Shown here: piece after piece, positions 36,861 to 46,818 of the stretch
How the letters are laid out: each line of letters opens with the position of its first letter
Numbering within the stretch: the first letter of the stretch is position 1
Assembly: GCA_009668225.1 (NCBI GenBank)
Contig: WJYK01000003.1
Span: 124,001 to 188,000, forward strand
DNA from: Enterobacteriaceae bacterium RIT693
GTDB lineage: Bacteria; Pseudomonadota; Gammaproteobacteria; Enterobacterales; Enterobacteriaceae
DNA length: 64,000 nucleotides
Direction: 5' to 3'
Program-made: the position numbers and the translations under genes
The notes under the pieces: model-generated
What the model saw: the letters and a program-made list of their open reading frames with translations, nothing else
Databases searched by the model: none
Told to the model about the DNA's origin: nothing

Positions 36861-38124
36861 ATGCCTTAACGTCTTCCAGCGGCACGGTGTCGGTTTCTTC
36901 CAGCATGCCTTCATTCTTGGACAGCATCGCGGTAGCCACGCCGTTGCCCAGCACGTTGATGGCCGAGCGGCCCATATCCAGGAAGTGATCAATACCCATC
37001 AGCAGCAGGATCCCGGCAACCGGGATGTTGAAGCTTGGGATGGTCGCGGCCAGCACAACAAGCGCGGAGCGCGGTACCCCGGCAATCCCTTTCGACGCCA
37101 GCATCAGCGTCAGCATCAGTACGGCAATCTCAGAGAAGGAGAGGTGAATGTTGTAGGCCTGGGCAATAAACATCGACGCGAAGGAGCAGTACACCATCGA
37201 CCCGACCAGGTTAAAGGAATAGCCGATAGGCAGAACGAACGATGCGATGTTACGCGAGCAGCCAAAGCGGGTCAGCTGATCCAGCGTTTTTGGATAAGCG
37301 GCTTCAGAGCTGCTGGTGGTGAAAGCCACCAGAACCGGATCTTTCAGCATCGCCAGCAGACGGAAGACATCACGCTTCAGCACCATATAGCCAACGCTAA
37401 TCAGCACCACGCAGGTCAGCACGATAGCCACATAGTAGCCGCCGATAAATGAAGCGTAGTTCAGCAGAATGCCAAGGCCTTGGGTGGCAATCACCGAAGA
37501 GATAGCGGCGAAAATCGCCAGCGGCGCAACGTACATGACGTAGCCGGTGACTTTCAGCATGATATGGGAAACCACATCCAGCGCGCTGACCAGCGGAGCG
37601 TTAAATTTCTCACCCAAAGAAGCCCCGGCTATGCCGAAGAACATCGAGAACACCACAATCTGCAGGATCTCGTTGTCCGACATCGCGCCAGCAATGCTGG
37701 TTGGAATGGTGTGGGAAATAAAGGCTTTCAGGGTCATGCCGCTAACGGCGAGGCCGGTTTGAACGGCTTCCGTCGGCACTTCCAGGTTCATGCCCGCGCC
37801 CGGATGCGCCAGGGTAACGATAAACAGGCCGACCAGAATCGACAGCACCGAAGAAGAGACAAACCACACCATTGCTTTGCCGCCTACGCGGCCAATGGTG
37901 GAGGTCTCGCCAAGCTTCATGATGCCCACCGTCAGGGTACTGAACACCAACGGTGCAATCACCATCTTGATAAGGCGCAGGAAAATATCGGTAAATAACG
38001 TGATGTTATCGGCATAGCCTTTGATGACGTCGGCGGCGGCGTATTCGTGGATGGCCGCGCCGGTGAAGATCCCCGCTATCATGAACAAAATGATGAATAG
38101 CGTGAGTTTGTTTGAACTTGCCAC
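36859..38124 (-). CDS. Dicarboxylate/amino acid:cation symporter (DAACS family)
   Basis: A 421-residue membrane carrier with about eight helices plus re-entrant loops. The family hallmarks are the serine-rich TTSSSEAAYPKTL, the GYSFNLVGSMVY stretch and the end GIDHFLDMGRSAINVLGNGVAT. It takes up C4-dicarboxylates or acidic amino acids with Na+ or H+; where DctA has NLDGT this protein has NLVGS, so its substrate may differ. It begins with GTG at 38122-38124, without a clear ribosome site. A perfect CRP site lies upstream. It separates cheW from the pilus operon on the opposite strand. Confidence 0.88.
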   Translation of the reverse strand: MASSNKLTLFIILFMIAGIFTGAAIHEYAAADVIKGYADNITLFTDIFLRLIKMVIAPLVFSTLTVGIMKLGETSTIGRVGGKAMVWFVSSSVLSILVGLFIVTLAHPGAGMNLEVPTEAVQTGLAVSGMTLKAFISHTIPTSIAGAMSDNEILQIVVFSMFFGIAGASLGEKFNAPLVSALDVVSHIMLKVTGYVMYVAPLAIFAAISSVIATQGLGILLNYASFIGGYYVAIVLTCVVLISVGYMVLKRDVFRLLAMLKDPVLVAFTTSSSEAAYPKTLDQLTRFGCSRNIASFVLPIGYSFNLVGSMVYCSFASMFIAQAYNIHLSFSEIAVLMLTLMLASKGIAGVPRSALVVLAATIPSFNIPVAGILLLMGIDHFLDMGRSAINVLGNGVATAMLSKNEGMLEETDTVPLEDVKA

Positions 38125-38308
38125 TGACTTAGTAACCCCGTAGTTGACTGTAGTTAATGTGTGTCTGTTTGTAACTTACTGACCCCTATATAATTATTAT
38201 TCACGGGCAGTAAATATGCGGAGCATAAATTGAATCAAACGGCGCCGATATACAACTCTTTTTTATAAATTCTGTAAATTGTTAATTAAGTAGCACTTAA
38301 TTATTATT

Positions 38309-38324
38309 TGTGATTGATGTCACA
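38309..38324. promoter_or_regulatory. CRP-cAMP site
   Basis: TGTGA-TTGATG-TCACA, perfect consensus, about 185 nt upstream of the symporter start. It most likely activates the symporter (dctA itself is CRP-dependent in E. coli); an effect on the pilus operon 440 nt away is less likely. Confidence 0.8.
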
Positions 38325-38767
38325 AATTTGCGGATATATTTCTTTCAGTTTGCAGTGAGGTACGAGGGGGTGAGGTTAACTTGCTGTTTTAAAGGAGAAT
38401 AAATCGTCAATCCACCGTTTCACTGAATTTGACCACGCGGTTGGTTATTTCCGGATCTCTAAACTAAATTTCAACTAAGTGATGACGTAACGTACTGATT
38501 TTTTTTCTAACCCGTCGCTTATGAATGTCGCGAGAAGAAACCGTATTGCCTGACTGTAAAATGAACAATCAGGTGTAAACGGTTCCGGAAATATGGGTTT
38601 CGGCATTGTTGACGCGATTTTATGAACAGCGTATGTGATTTCAGGGTAAATTATATTAACGACAAGTTACGGAGTCCGCTGCCTGTATTAAAAACGTTAA
38701 ATCATCACGTGCCGCTTCGCTGTGTATCCACGAAGCATGTTTGAGTCATTTGAATAAGGTTAAGGAT
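38325..38767. other. Upstream region of the pilus operon
   Basis: About 440 nt without a gene before the first pilin. AT-rich with T runs (TTTTTTTTCT near 38500). No clear sigma-28 or FlhDC site was found, so the pilus does not look co-regulated with flagella by these factors. Confidence 0.5.
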
Positions 38768-39298
38768 ATGAATTCAGCCACTGCAGCACGCTTAATTCTT
38801 TCTTGTACTGCGTTTTCGATTATTCCATCGGCTAATGCGGCGGTGGCAAACGGTACGTTTCAGGTCCTGATTACTATTCAAAAGTCCTGTGCGGTGACCG
38901 CCGGCAGCGGCTCGAATATTAACCTGGGGACGGTTAACGCCAGTGCAGTAAATACCTCGCAAAGCAATACGTTTACCGTTAACTGTTCAAAGACAACGCC
39001 TTATTTTATCGGCCTTGCACCTTCCGCAGCGAATGGGGGAACCACCACAGGTTCGGGTGCCATGTCGTCCGTTGCTAACTCCGCGACTAACACCGACAAA
39101 GTCCCTTATCAATTGAACCAAACCTCGGCTACCGGGCCGGTTTGGGGGAACACCGCTACCACAACCGTAGTGGGTAACGGCGTGGCGGGCACGGGGTCAG
39201 GGGCCGCGCAGACTTATACCGTCTATGCGACGGCGGCGAGTGCGAATTTCACGCCAGACAGCTATGCGGATACGGTTACCGTCAACGTTAACTACTGA
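38768..39298 (+). CDS. Spore coat U domain major pilin
   Basis: A 176-residue secreted protein. The start at 38768 has AAGG 8 nt upstream; a TTG at 38741 in the same frame is unlikely. Signal peptide cut after SANA. The mature part has the SCPU pattern: FQVLITIQKSCAVTAGS start, paired Cys, Gly/Ser/Thr-rich strands, VPYQLNQ, PVWGNT and the end YADTVTVNVNY. This is the pilin fold of archaic (sigma, Csu-like) chaperone-usher pili. First gene of a four-gene operon. Confidence 0.9.
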   Translation: MNSATAARLILSCTAFSIIPSANAAVANGTFQVLITIQKSCAVTAGSGSNINLGTVNASAVNTSQSNTFTVNCSKTTPYFIGLAPSAANGGTTTGSGAMSSVANSATNTDKVPYQLNQTSATGPVWGNTATTTVVGNGVAGTGSGAAQTYTVYATAASANFTPDSYADTVTVNVNY

Positions 39299-39312
39299 TT
39301 TCAGGACAGCGG

Positions 39313-40032
39313 ATGAAATTGAAATTAGGTGGACTATCTGCCTGCGCGTGCCTGTGGCTGGCGCTGGCGGCGGGGGGAGATGCGGTAGCCGGTGGCCTGC
39401 AAATATCACCGGTTAACCTGACGTTAAAGGCGGCACAAAACGCCGATGGTATCTGGTTAAGTAATGAAGGTGATGCGCCGCTCAACGCGCAGGTGCGAGT
39501 TTTTAACTGGCAGCAAAGCGGCTATGCCGACAAGCTGTCGACGTCTCAGGGGCTGGTTATCAGCCCGCCTATCGTGACGCTGCCTGCGGGCGAGCGCCAG
39601 CTCATTCGTGTTATCCGTACAGGGCCTGCCTCCAATCAGGTGGAACAGGCGTACCGCTTGTTTATCGATGAACTTCCACCGGCCAAACTGCAACGAAATA
39701 AAATTCAGTTTGTGATGCGCTATTCCGTTCCGGTGTTTTTGCAGCCCGTTGGGCAGGCGGAAAACACGGCGAAGCTAAAATGGGCATTAATGAATATCGA
39801 TGGCAAAACGTTTGTCGATGTGAGCAATCAGGGTAACAGCCACGCTCAGCTTTCAGCCATGACGTTTATTCAATCTAATGGTGCGCGAAAAACAATTACT
39901 TCAGGTCTGCTAGGTTATGTTCTTCCCGGTTCAACTATGCGGTGGATAATATCTTCGTCTGCCAGCGATACTTACCATAGTGGAAAAGTTGAAGTCACTA
40001 TCAATGGTCAAAAAACAGAACAAGATCTATGA
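39313..40032 (+). CDS. Pilus periplasmic chaperone
   Basis: A 239-residue PapD/CsuC-like chaperone with signal peptide (cut near GDAVAG). Two Ig-like domains: LQISPVNLTLKAAQNADGIWLSNEGDAPLNAQVRVFNW, then PPIVTLPAGERQLIRVIRTG, the conserved strand that binds subunit ends, and YSVPVFLQP. It folds pilins by donor-strand complementation and delivers them to the usher. 14 nt after the pilin; overlaps the usher start. Confidence 0.93.
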   Translation: MKLKLGGLSACACLWLALAAGGDAVAGGLQISPVNLTLKAAQNADGIWLSNEGDAPLNAQVRVFNWQQSGYADKLSTSQGLVISPPIVTLPAGERQLIRVIRTGPASNQVEQAYRLFIDELPPAKLQRNKIQFVMRYSVPVFLQPVGQAENTAKLKWALMNIDGKTFVDVSNQGNSHAQLSAMTFIQSNGARKTITSGLLGYVLPGSTMRWIISSSASDTYHSGKVEVTINGQKTEQDL

Positions 40033-42367
40033 CTGGCCATATTCTTTGGTAAAAATTATATTGCTTAATGGTTTATTTTTCTCAGGCATGACAGCAGCAC
40101 AAGATACTAATAATGACTTACCTCAGAATGCGGCCACGAATGACACAGCTCAGTCTGTAGGCGTTGATTTATATCTCGACACGACGGTGAATGGTAATCC
40201 CGTGGGTCTGGTTCATCTTGGCTACGCTGAAGGGAAATTATACGGCGACGCGATGGCCCTGCGTCAGTTGGGATTTCGCCTGCCAGAAAAAGCGCTGCCG
40301 CCTTTTTACCTCAATGACATTTCGCAGGTTACGGTTGACTATAACGTTCAGCAGCAAACCCTGGCGCTGAACGCGCCGCTGAGCCTGTTAGATCTGAAAA
40401 CCACCCAGCTTAATCAGTCAGATATGTCCTCTCCCACGGCCTCAAACGCCTTCGGGGCGTTGCTGAACTACGATCTCTATGCGGACAGTGGAAAAGAAAG
40501 TAACGTCAACTCATTCAGCGAGTTCCGTGCATTTAACGCTGCGGGTGTGCTGAGCTCAACCCAGCTGACACGTTATTCTACGGAGCAAAACGATAACGAC
40601 TCCTTTAGCCGCCTGGATACCAGCTGGCGCACCTCATTCCCTGACAAAATGCTGGCGGTTACCCTCGGCGATACATTAACAAGCTCGCTCTCGTGGTCCC
40701 GCCAGACGCGAATCGCCGGGATAAAAATAGGTACTGATTTTGGCCTAAAACCCTACATGCCTACAACGCCGCTGCCGGCCTTTCTCGGCTCGGCAACGCT
40801 GCCGTCAAGCGTTGAGCTGTATGTCAATGGAGTGAAATATTATAACGGCGAAGTGCCTGCGGGCAGTTTCCAGTTGAATACTCTGCCAAATATCACCGGG
40901 GCAGGGAATGCTCAGGTGATGATGACGGATGCGCTGGGCAGAAGCAGCGTGCAGAACTTCTCCTTTTATAACGATCAGCTTTTGCTGCGGCAGGGGTTGA
41001 CGGACTGGTCCCTCGAGCTGGGCGTGGTGAGAAAAAACTACGGCTATTCCTCCTTCGACTACGCCAGTGAGCCTGCCCTAAGCGGCACCTGGCGGCGGGG
41101 CTTCAGTAACAGCCTGACCGCCGGCGGCCATTTGGAAGCCAGCGACAGTCTGGTCAACGGCGGGATCGGCAGTGACTGGATCCCCTGGAGCCAGTCCGGA
41201 ACGATTTCAACTGCGCTGGCGGCAAGTTCTGATGCCGGGGAGAACGGCTATTTGTATAGCCTGGGCTACCGTTGGTCCGGCGGGCGCTTCAACTTTAGCT
41301 CCAGCGCGACGGCCACGTCCGGTGACTATCACGATGTTGCGACGAGGTATGGTGCCCCGCCGCCTGCCTTCAGCGGCAGCGCGGTGGTGGGATATAACTT
41401 TGGTGTGGGCGGGAATCTCAGTCTGAGTTACCTGCAGTTTCGCTACCCTGACCAAAGCGCTATTCGTTACGCCAACGCCAGCTGGTTTAAATCCATCACC
41501 GAAAACGTCTCCCTCAGCGCCAGCTTTAACCAAAATATTGATAACACCCGCGACCGCAGCGTTTATCTGATGTTGACCGTCAGTACCAGCAATAGCCTGA
41601 CTGCCGGCGCGACGGTGCAGCGTACCGGCGACAAGATGGGTTACCAGCTTAATGCCAGCCAGAGTCCGCCGTCCGAAGGCGGGGTGGGCTGGAACATGGC
41701 TGCCAGCCAGCAGAGTTCACAGCAAACCGGGCAGGGCGAAGTGGGCTACCTGGGGCGCTATGGCCGCGTATATAGCGGCTTCCGCAGCATTCCTGACAAC
41801 AATTACGGCTATGCGGGGGCGACGGGGTCGCTGGTGATGATGGGCGGCGGTGTGTTCGCCGCCCGGGAGATCAACAACGGTTTTGCTGTGGTTTCTACGG
41901 ACGGGATCCCGGATGTCCCGGTTAAGCTGCAGCATAATCTGGTGGGCACCAGCGACAGCAGTGGCCTACTGCTGGTGACGCCGCTCAACAGCTACCAGAA
42001 CAACCTGATCAGTATCGATCCGATGAACCTCCCGGCCAATATGCGGATCCGCAGCGTCAGCCTGAACGCCACGCCTGCAGACCGCTCCGGTACGCTGGTG
42101 AATTTTGATATCAAGCCGGTTCGCGCCGCGCAGGTAAGCCTGGTGGACGTAAAAGGAAACGCGATTGCGGAAGGCAGCCCCGTCAGGTTGATGGCGGGCG
42201 CTGGGCAGGACACTGTAGTCGGGTTTGATGGCCTGGCCTACTTCGACGCGCTTGAGCTGCACAATCAGCTAAGAGTGACCACGGAAAACGGCATTTGCAT
42301 CGCCGAGTTTGACTACCCCGAGAACCAGAAAAGCGTAACGAATATCGGGCCGATACTGTGCCGCTAA
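40004..42367 (+). CDS. Outer membrane fimbrial usher
   Basis: A 787-residue usher (start 40004, overlapping the chaperone end by 29 nt). A signal peptide ends near MTAA; then N-terminal domain (VDLYLDTTVNGNPVGLVHLGYAEGKLYGD), a long beta-barrel with plug (PSSVELYVNGVKYYNGEVPAGSF), and C-terminal domains (PDVPVKLQHNLVGTSDSSGLLLVTPL). The length and motifs fit the archaic CsuD-type ushers. It exports and orders pilins at the outer membrane. Confidence 0.93.
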   Translation: MVKKQNKIYDWPYSLVKIILLNGLFFSGMTAAQDTNNDLPQNAATNDTAQSVGVDLYLDTTVNGNPVGLVHLGYAEGKLYGDAMALRQLGFRLPEKALPPFYLNDISQVTVDYNVQQQTLALNAPLSLLDLKTTQLNQSDMSSPTASNAFGALLNYDLYADSGKESNVNSFSEFRAFNAAGVLSSTQLTRYSTEQNDNDSFSRLDTSWRTSFPDKMLAVTLGDTLTSSLSWSRQTRIAGIKIGTDFGLKPYMPTTPLPAFLGSATLPSSVELYVNGVKYYNGEVPAGSFQLNTLPNITGAGNAQVMMTDALGRSSVQNFSFYNDQLLLRQGLTDWSLELGVVRKNYGYSSFDYASEPALSGTWRRGFSNSLTAGGHLEASDSLVNGGIGSDWIPWSQSGTISTALAASSDAGENGYLYSLGYRWSGGRFNFSSSATATSGDYHDVATRYGAPPPAFSGSAVVGYNFGVGGNLSLSYLQFRYPDQSAIRYANASWFKSITENVSLSASFNQNIDNTRDRSVYLMLTVSTSNSLTAGATVQRTGDKMGYQLNASQSPPSEGGVGWNMAASQQSSQQTGQGEVGYLGRYGRVYSGFRSIPDNNYGYAGATGSLVMMGGGVFAAREINNGFAVVSTDGIPDVPVKLQHNLVGTSDSSGLLLVTPLNSYQNNLISIDPMNLPANMRIRSVSLNATPADRSGTLVNFDIKPVRAAQVSLVDVKGNAIAEGSPVRLMAGAGQDTVVGFDGLAYFDALELHNQLRVTTENGICIAEFDYPENQKSVTNIGPILCR

Positions 42368-42402
42368 TGAATCTGTGGCCTTTTGAAACAGGAGTTATCC
42401 GC

Positions 42403-43359
42403 GTGAGATTAAAACAATTATTGCTGCTGGCGGTGCTCTTGCTGTCCCCCGGGATTAGCCATGCGGTGGTTTGCTCGGTGAGCAATGTACAAACGGTTAA
42501 CTTTGGCACCGTCAACCCGCTGGCGACAGGCACCCCCAACACATCGATGACCTTCGATTACAGCTGCTCCAAACAATTGGGGGATCTGCTGGCCGGGGTG
42601 ACGCTCTGCTTTAATATTGACGGGGCCGGAGTGGGGAACCACAAAATGTCTTTTGCCGGGCCGCCTGCCAGCACGCTGTCCTATGAGCTTTATCAGGGAA
42701 CATTAAGCGGGGGGGCATGGGGGAGCCAGTTCCAGTCGGGAACAACCTACCCGGTGGTGCAGCTCAATTTGCTTAATCTGACGCCCGTCACCGGCAGCCT
42801 GACGGTCTACGCCCAAATGACGCTGCCACAAGCCTCCGCGGCGCCGGGGGGCTATCAGGATATTTACACCAGCGGTATGACCACGGTTACGCTCAATACC
42901 GGCCTGCTGGCGCCGCCCGCGAACTGCGGCACGGGCGTCGCAACAAACTTTCCCTTCAACGTGGTGGCAAACGTGAGCAAGCAGTGCAGCGTCAGCTACG
43001 CCAATAATGTGAGCTTCGGGGCAGTGGCTGCTATGCAAAGTAATCTGGCTTCAAACAACACCATCGGCATTGCCTGTACCAACGGCACACTTTACACCGT
43101 GGGTCTTACTCCTTCGAATAACAACACCGGTGGTACCGGGGCGCTAAAAGGCACCGGGGCGAATACCGATCAGGTGCCTTATCAGCTCCGGCAGGCGTCC
43201 GGGGCATCGGGTGCCGTGTGGGGGAACACGGCATCAAACTATCGTTCCAGCACGGGGACCGGCAGCGCCCAGGCGTACCCGGTCTATGTCACCATCCCGA
43301 GCACTAACTATACCCCCGATGATTACGCCGATACGGTGACCATCACCGTAACTTATTGA
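42403..43359 (+). CDS. Two-domain spore coat U pilus tip protein
   Basis: A 318-residue secreted protein from GTG 42403 (AGGAG 8 nt before); ATG 42367, overlapping the usher stop, is the alternative. Signal peptide cut near SHA. It has two SCPU domains: the N-terminal one (VVCSVSNVQTVNFGTVNP) and the C-terminal one (QCSVSYANNVSFGAV...YADTVTITVTY), which resembles the major pilin. Such two-domain proteins (CsuE type) sit at the tip of archaic pili and bind surfaces. Last gene of the operon. Confidence 0.9.
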   Translation: MRLKQLLLLAVLLLSPGISHAVVCSVSNVQTVNFGTVNPLATGTPNTSMTFDYSCSKQLGDLLAGVTLCFNIDGAGVGNHKMSFAGPPASTLSYELYQGTLSGGAWGSQFQSGTTYPVVQLNLLNLTPVTGSLTVYAQMTLPQASAAPGGYQDIYTSGMTTVTLNTGLLAPPANCGTGVATNFPFNVVANVSKQCSVSYANNVSFGAVAAMQSNLASNNTIGIACTNGTLYTVGLTPSNNNTGGTGALKGTGANTDQVPYQLRQASGASGAVWGNTASNYRSSTGTGSAQAYPVYVTIPSTNYTPDDYADTVTITVTY

Positions 43360-43382
43360 TCGCCGCCACGTCTTACCCATAG

Positions 43383-43410
43383 CCGGTTGCTGTAGCGCAA
43401 CCGGTTAATT
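43383..43410 (+). terminator. Terminator of the pilus operon
   Basis: CCGGTTGC-TGTAGC-GCAACCGG, 8-bp perfect stem, then TTAATTT, 17 nt before the tar promoter. Confidence 0.8.
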
Positions 43411-43426
43411 TCCCTGTGACTTAACG

Positions 43427-43453
43427 TAAAGTTCCCGCGGCCTGTGCCGATAA
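43427..43453 (+). promoter_or_regulatory. Sigma-28 promoter of tar-tap-cheRBYZ
   Basis: TAAA (43427-43430), 15-nt spacer, GCCGATAA (43446-43453): perfect consensus. GTTCCCG (43431-43437) and CGGGAAC (43457-43463) form an inverted repeat around the -10 element. The operon therefore has its own promoter and does not depend on read-through from cheW. Confidence 0.95.
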
Positions 43454-43484
43454 CTTCGGGAACAAGTCGTTAAAAGGGCGTCCT

Positions 43485-45152
43485 ATGTTAAAGCGTATTC
43501 GCGTTGTCACCATGCTAATGATGGTGCTGGTGGTGTTCGCGCTGCTGCAAATCATTTCCGGTGGAATGTTCTTTAATTCTTTAAAAAACAATAATGACAA
43601 CTTCAAGGTTTCTCGAGAATTACGCGTTCAGCAGGCTGAATTAAACCAGGCCTGGATCCTGATGCTGCACACGCGTATCAACCTTAGCCGCTCAGCCGCG
43701 CGAATGATGATGGATCCGGCCAATAGCCAGAGCGCCGCCAGGACCGACCTGCTGAACAATGCGAAGAAATCTCTCGCCAGCGCCGAACAGCACTACAACA
43801 GCTTTAAACAGGTCGCCCCGATTTCCGCCGAAATGAACGCCGTGGTGAAAGACATCGACGGTGACTACCAGGCCTACCATCAGGCGCTGGCAGAACTTAT
43901 CGGTTACCTGGAAAGCGGCAATATGGACGCCTACTTTGGCCAGTCAACTCAGGGCATGCAAAACGCGCTCGAAAAAGCCTATGACGGCTATCTGGCGCTG
44001 AACGACCGCATGTACGAAGCCTCTTACGTCGACAGCCGAGCCGGTTATACCTTCGCCATCTGGCAACTTGGGATTTTAGCCCTGGCGCTGGCCGCGGTCA
44101 TTCTGCTGGTCTGGGTCGGTATGCGCCGGATCCTGCTCAAGCCGCTGAACGTGGTGATTGGCCATATTCGCGAAATTGCCGCCGGTAACCTGACGGAAAA
44201 TATTATCGTCGAGGGTAAAAACGAGCTCACCCAGCTGGCCTCCAGCGTGCAGCACATGCAGAAAGCGCTGAGTACCACTGTCAGTAGCGTACGTGAAGGT
44301 TCGGACGCCATCTACAGCGGCACGACTGAGATAGCCGCCGGTAACAATGACCTCTCTTCACGGACCGAGCAGCAGGCAGCTTCCCTTGAAGAAACCGCCG
44401 CCAGCATGGAGCAGTTAACCGCCACCGTTAAGCAGAATGCCGAAAATGCCCGTCAGGCTTCCCGGCTGGCGCTTAACGCCTCTGAAACCGCACAGCGTGG
44501 CGGCAAGGTTGTGGACGGTGTGGTGAAAACCATGCACGACATCGCCGGCTCCTCGAAAAAAATCGCCGACATTATCAGCGTCATCGACGGCATCGCTTTC
44601 CAGACCAATATTTTGGCGCTCAATGCCGCGGTAGAGGCGGCCCGTGCGGGTGAGCAGGGGCGTGGCTTTGCGGTGGTGGCCGGTGAAGTGCGCAACCTCG
44701 CCAGCCGCAGCGCACAGGCCGCGAAAGAGATTAAAACGCTTATTGAAGATTCCGTTTCACGTGTCGACACCGGTTCCGTACTGGTTGAAAGCGCAGGGGA
44801 AACCATGAGTGATATTGTGAACGCCGTTACGCGGGTCACGGACATCATGGGGGAAATCGCCTCGGCCTCTGATGAGCAAAGCCGGGGTATCGACCAGGTT
44901 GCACTGGCCGTTTCTGAAATGGACAGAGTGACGCAGCAGAATGCCTCCCTGGTGGAAGAATCTGCTGCCGCGGCCGCCGCGCTGGAAGAGCAGGCTAGCC
45001 GCCTGACTCAGTCGGTTGCGACGTTCCGTTTGCAAGGGAATGCGGGCAGTAAAAAACCTGTAGCGGCCGCGCCGACGGCGCAAAGCCCTGCGGTACACAC
45101 CCCGCGTACTCCGGCCAGGGCCGGTGATGACGATAACTGGGAAACTTTCTGA
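43485..45152 (+). CDS. tar: Methyl-accepting chemotaxis protein II (Tar, aspartate)
   Basis: A 555-residue receptor (E. coli 553). The periplasmic domain keeps the aspartate residues R64, R69 and R73 ([15 protein letters not shown]) and a Thr in [13 protein letters not shown], methylation helices, the signalling tip and the C-terminal NWETF that binds CheR/CheB follow. It senses aspartate and, via maltose-binding protein, maltose. First gene of the meche operon. Confidence 0.96.
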   Translation: MLKRIRVVTMLMMVLVVFALLQIISGGMFFNSLKNNNDNFKVSRELRVQQAELNQAWILMLHTRINLSRSAARMMMDPANSQSAARTDLLNNAKKSLASAEQHYNSFKQVAPISAEMNAVVKDIDGDYQAYHQALAELIGYLESGNMDAYFGQSTQGMQNALEKAYDGYLALNDRMYEASYVDSRAGYTFAIWQLGILALALAAVILLVWVGMRRILLKPLNVVIGHIREIAAGNLTENIIVEGKNELTQLASSVQHMQKALSTTVSSVREGSDAIYSGTTEIAAGNNDLSSRTEQQAASLEETAASMEQLTATVKQNAENARQASRLALNASETAQRGGKVVDGVVKTMHDIAGSSKKIADIISVIDGIAFQTNILALNAAVEAARAGEQGRGFAVVAGEVRNLASRSAQAAKEIKTLIEDSVSRVDTGSVLVESAGETMSDIVNAVTRVTDIMGEIASASDEQSRGIDQVALAVSEMDRVTQQNASLVEESAAAAAALEEQASRLTQSVATFRLQGNAGSKKPVAAAPTAQSPAVHTPRTPARAGDDDNWETF

Positions 45153-45194
45153 TCAGATGAATACCGGCCAAATGGCCGGCAGAGGGAAGCTTTG

Positions 45195-46799
45195 ATGTTA
45201 AACCGTATCCGAATCTCGACCACGCTTTTCCTGATTTTGATTGTCTGCGGCGTGCTGCAGATTGGCAGTAATGGTTTGTCTTTCTGGGCTTTTCGTGACG
45301 ATTTTCAGAATCTCAAAATGGTCGAGGCTGGCAATCAGCAGCGCGATACGTTAACGCAAAGCCGCGCCGCGCTATTGCAGGCAAGTAACGCCTTAAACCG
45401 GGCGGGAACGCTCACGGCGCTAAGCTATCCGCCTGAGGATATTAAACGTCTGATGGCCAACGCCCGCAGCAGCCTGAAGCAGGCGGATATGCTGTTTAAC
45501 CAGTTCGCCGGGATCCCACAGAAAGGGGACGAGGGCGAGAAGATGCTGGCGTCTACGAAACAGAGCTTCACCGCTTTTCGTGACGACCTGCAGCATCAGG
45601 CTACGTGGCTTGAAAACAACCAACTTTCCGATTTCATGAGTGCACCGGTACAGAAATCGCAGGATGTCTTTGATGCGAACTTCAATGCCTGGCAGCAAAG
45701 TATTAATCAAATAGTGGCGACCGCCAGCGGCGACAGCCAGAAAAATTACCATATCTCTGCGGTAATTTTCGTCGTAGTCACGATTATCGCCGTGGTGCTT
45801 CTGCTCGGCTCGCTTGCCTGGTCACGCAAAATGATCGTTCAGCCGTTGGCGATTGTACGCAGCTATTTCGACAGCATCGCCGCCGGGGACCTGGCAAAAC
45901 CGATTACGGTCTACGGGCGCAATGAAATCTCGGAAATTTTTGCTGGCCTGAAGAACATGCAGACCGCATTAAAAGAGACGGTAAGCCAGGTACGCAGCGG
46001 CACCAGCGCGATGCATACCGGCATCGGTGAGATTGCCGCAGGAAATAACGACCTTTCGGCGCGTACCGAGCAGCAGGCCGCCTCGTTGGCCGAGACCGCA
46101 GCAAGCATGGAGCAGCTAACGGCAACTGTGGGTCAGAATGCCGACAACGCGCGCCAGGCCGCGCAGCTTTCCCGCAGCGCGGCCGATACCGCGAAGCAGG
46201 GCGGGCAGCAGGCGGCCAACGTGGCAAGCACCATGCGCGATATCGCCGGCAGCTCGCAGAAAATTAGCGATATCACCAGCGTTATCGACGGCATTGCATT
46301 CCAGACCAACATCCTGGCGCTGAACGCCGCGGTCGAAGCGGCGCGCGCCGGTGAGCAGGGGCGGGGTTTTGCCGTCGTCGCCGGTGAGGTTCGTAACCTT
46401 GCCAGCCGCAGCGCGCAGGCGGCAAAAGAGATCAAGGTATTAATTGAGGAGTCCGTTGACCGCGTTCAACAGGGGTCAAAGCTGGTTGATACGGCGGCGA
46501 CCACGATGGCCGAGATTGTCCGTTCGGTGACGCAGGTTAACGACATTATGGGCGAAATCGCCTCGGCATCTGATGAACAGCGTCGTGGCATCGAGCAGGT
46601 CGCCCAGGCGGTAAGTCAGATGGATCGGGTGACACAGCAAAACGCCGCGCTGGTTGAAGAGGCGGCGAGTGCCACCGATGCGCTGGCGGGCCAGGCCGAA
46701 TATCTCTCCGGCGTGGTGGCCGTATTTAACCTGAGCGGTGCCGAACCTCAGCCCTCCGCCAGTGAATTTGTCGCTTCCGGAGAATGGGTAACATCTTGA
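45195..46799 (+). CDS. tap: Methyl-accepting chemotaxis protein IV (Tap)
   Basis: A 534-residue receptor from the ATG at 45195 (AGGGAA upstream; the in-frame TTG at 45192 is less likely). It matches E. coli Tap from [17 protein letters not shown] through the periplasmic part ([19 protein letters not shown]) and signalling domain. It lacks NWETF, as in Tap. It mediates taxis to dipeptides through the dipeptide-binding protein and to pyrimidines. 42 nt after tar. Confidence 0.95.
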   Translation: MLNRIRISTTLFLILIVCGVLQIGSNGLSFWAFRDDFQNLKMVEAGNQQRDTLTQSRAALLQASNALNRAGTLTALSYPPEDIKRLMANARSSLKQADMLFNQFAGIPQKGDEGEKMLASTKQSFTAFRDDLQHQATWLENNQLSDFMSAPVQKSQDVFDANFNAWQQSINQIVATASGDSQKNYHISAVIFVVVTIIAVVLLLGSLAWSRKMIVQPLAIVRSYFDSIAAGDLAKPITVYGRNEISEIFAGLKNMQTALKETVSQVRSGTSAMHTGIGEIAAGNNDLSARTEQQAASLAETAASMEQLTATVGQNADNARQAAQLSRSAADTAKQGGQQAANVASTMRDIAGSSQKISDITSVIDGIAFQTNILALNAAVEAARAGEQGRGFAVVAGEVRNLASRSAQAAKEIKVLIEESVDRVQQGSKLVDTAATTMAEIVRSVTQVNDIMGEIASASDEQRRGIEQVAQAVSQMDRVTQQNAALVEEAASATDALAGQAEYLSGVVAVFNLSGAEPQPSASEFVASGEWVTS

Positions 46800-46818
46800 A
46801 TGGAATGAAGAAGGCGCT

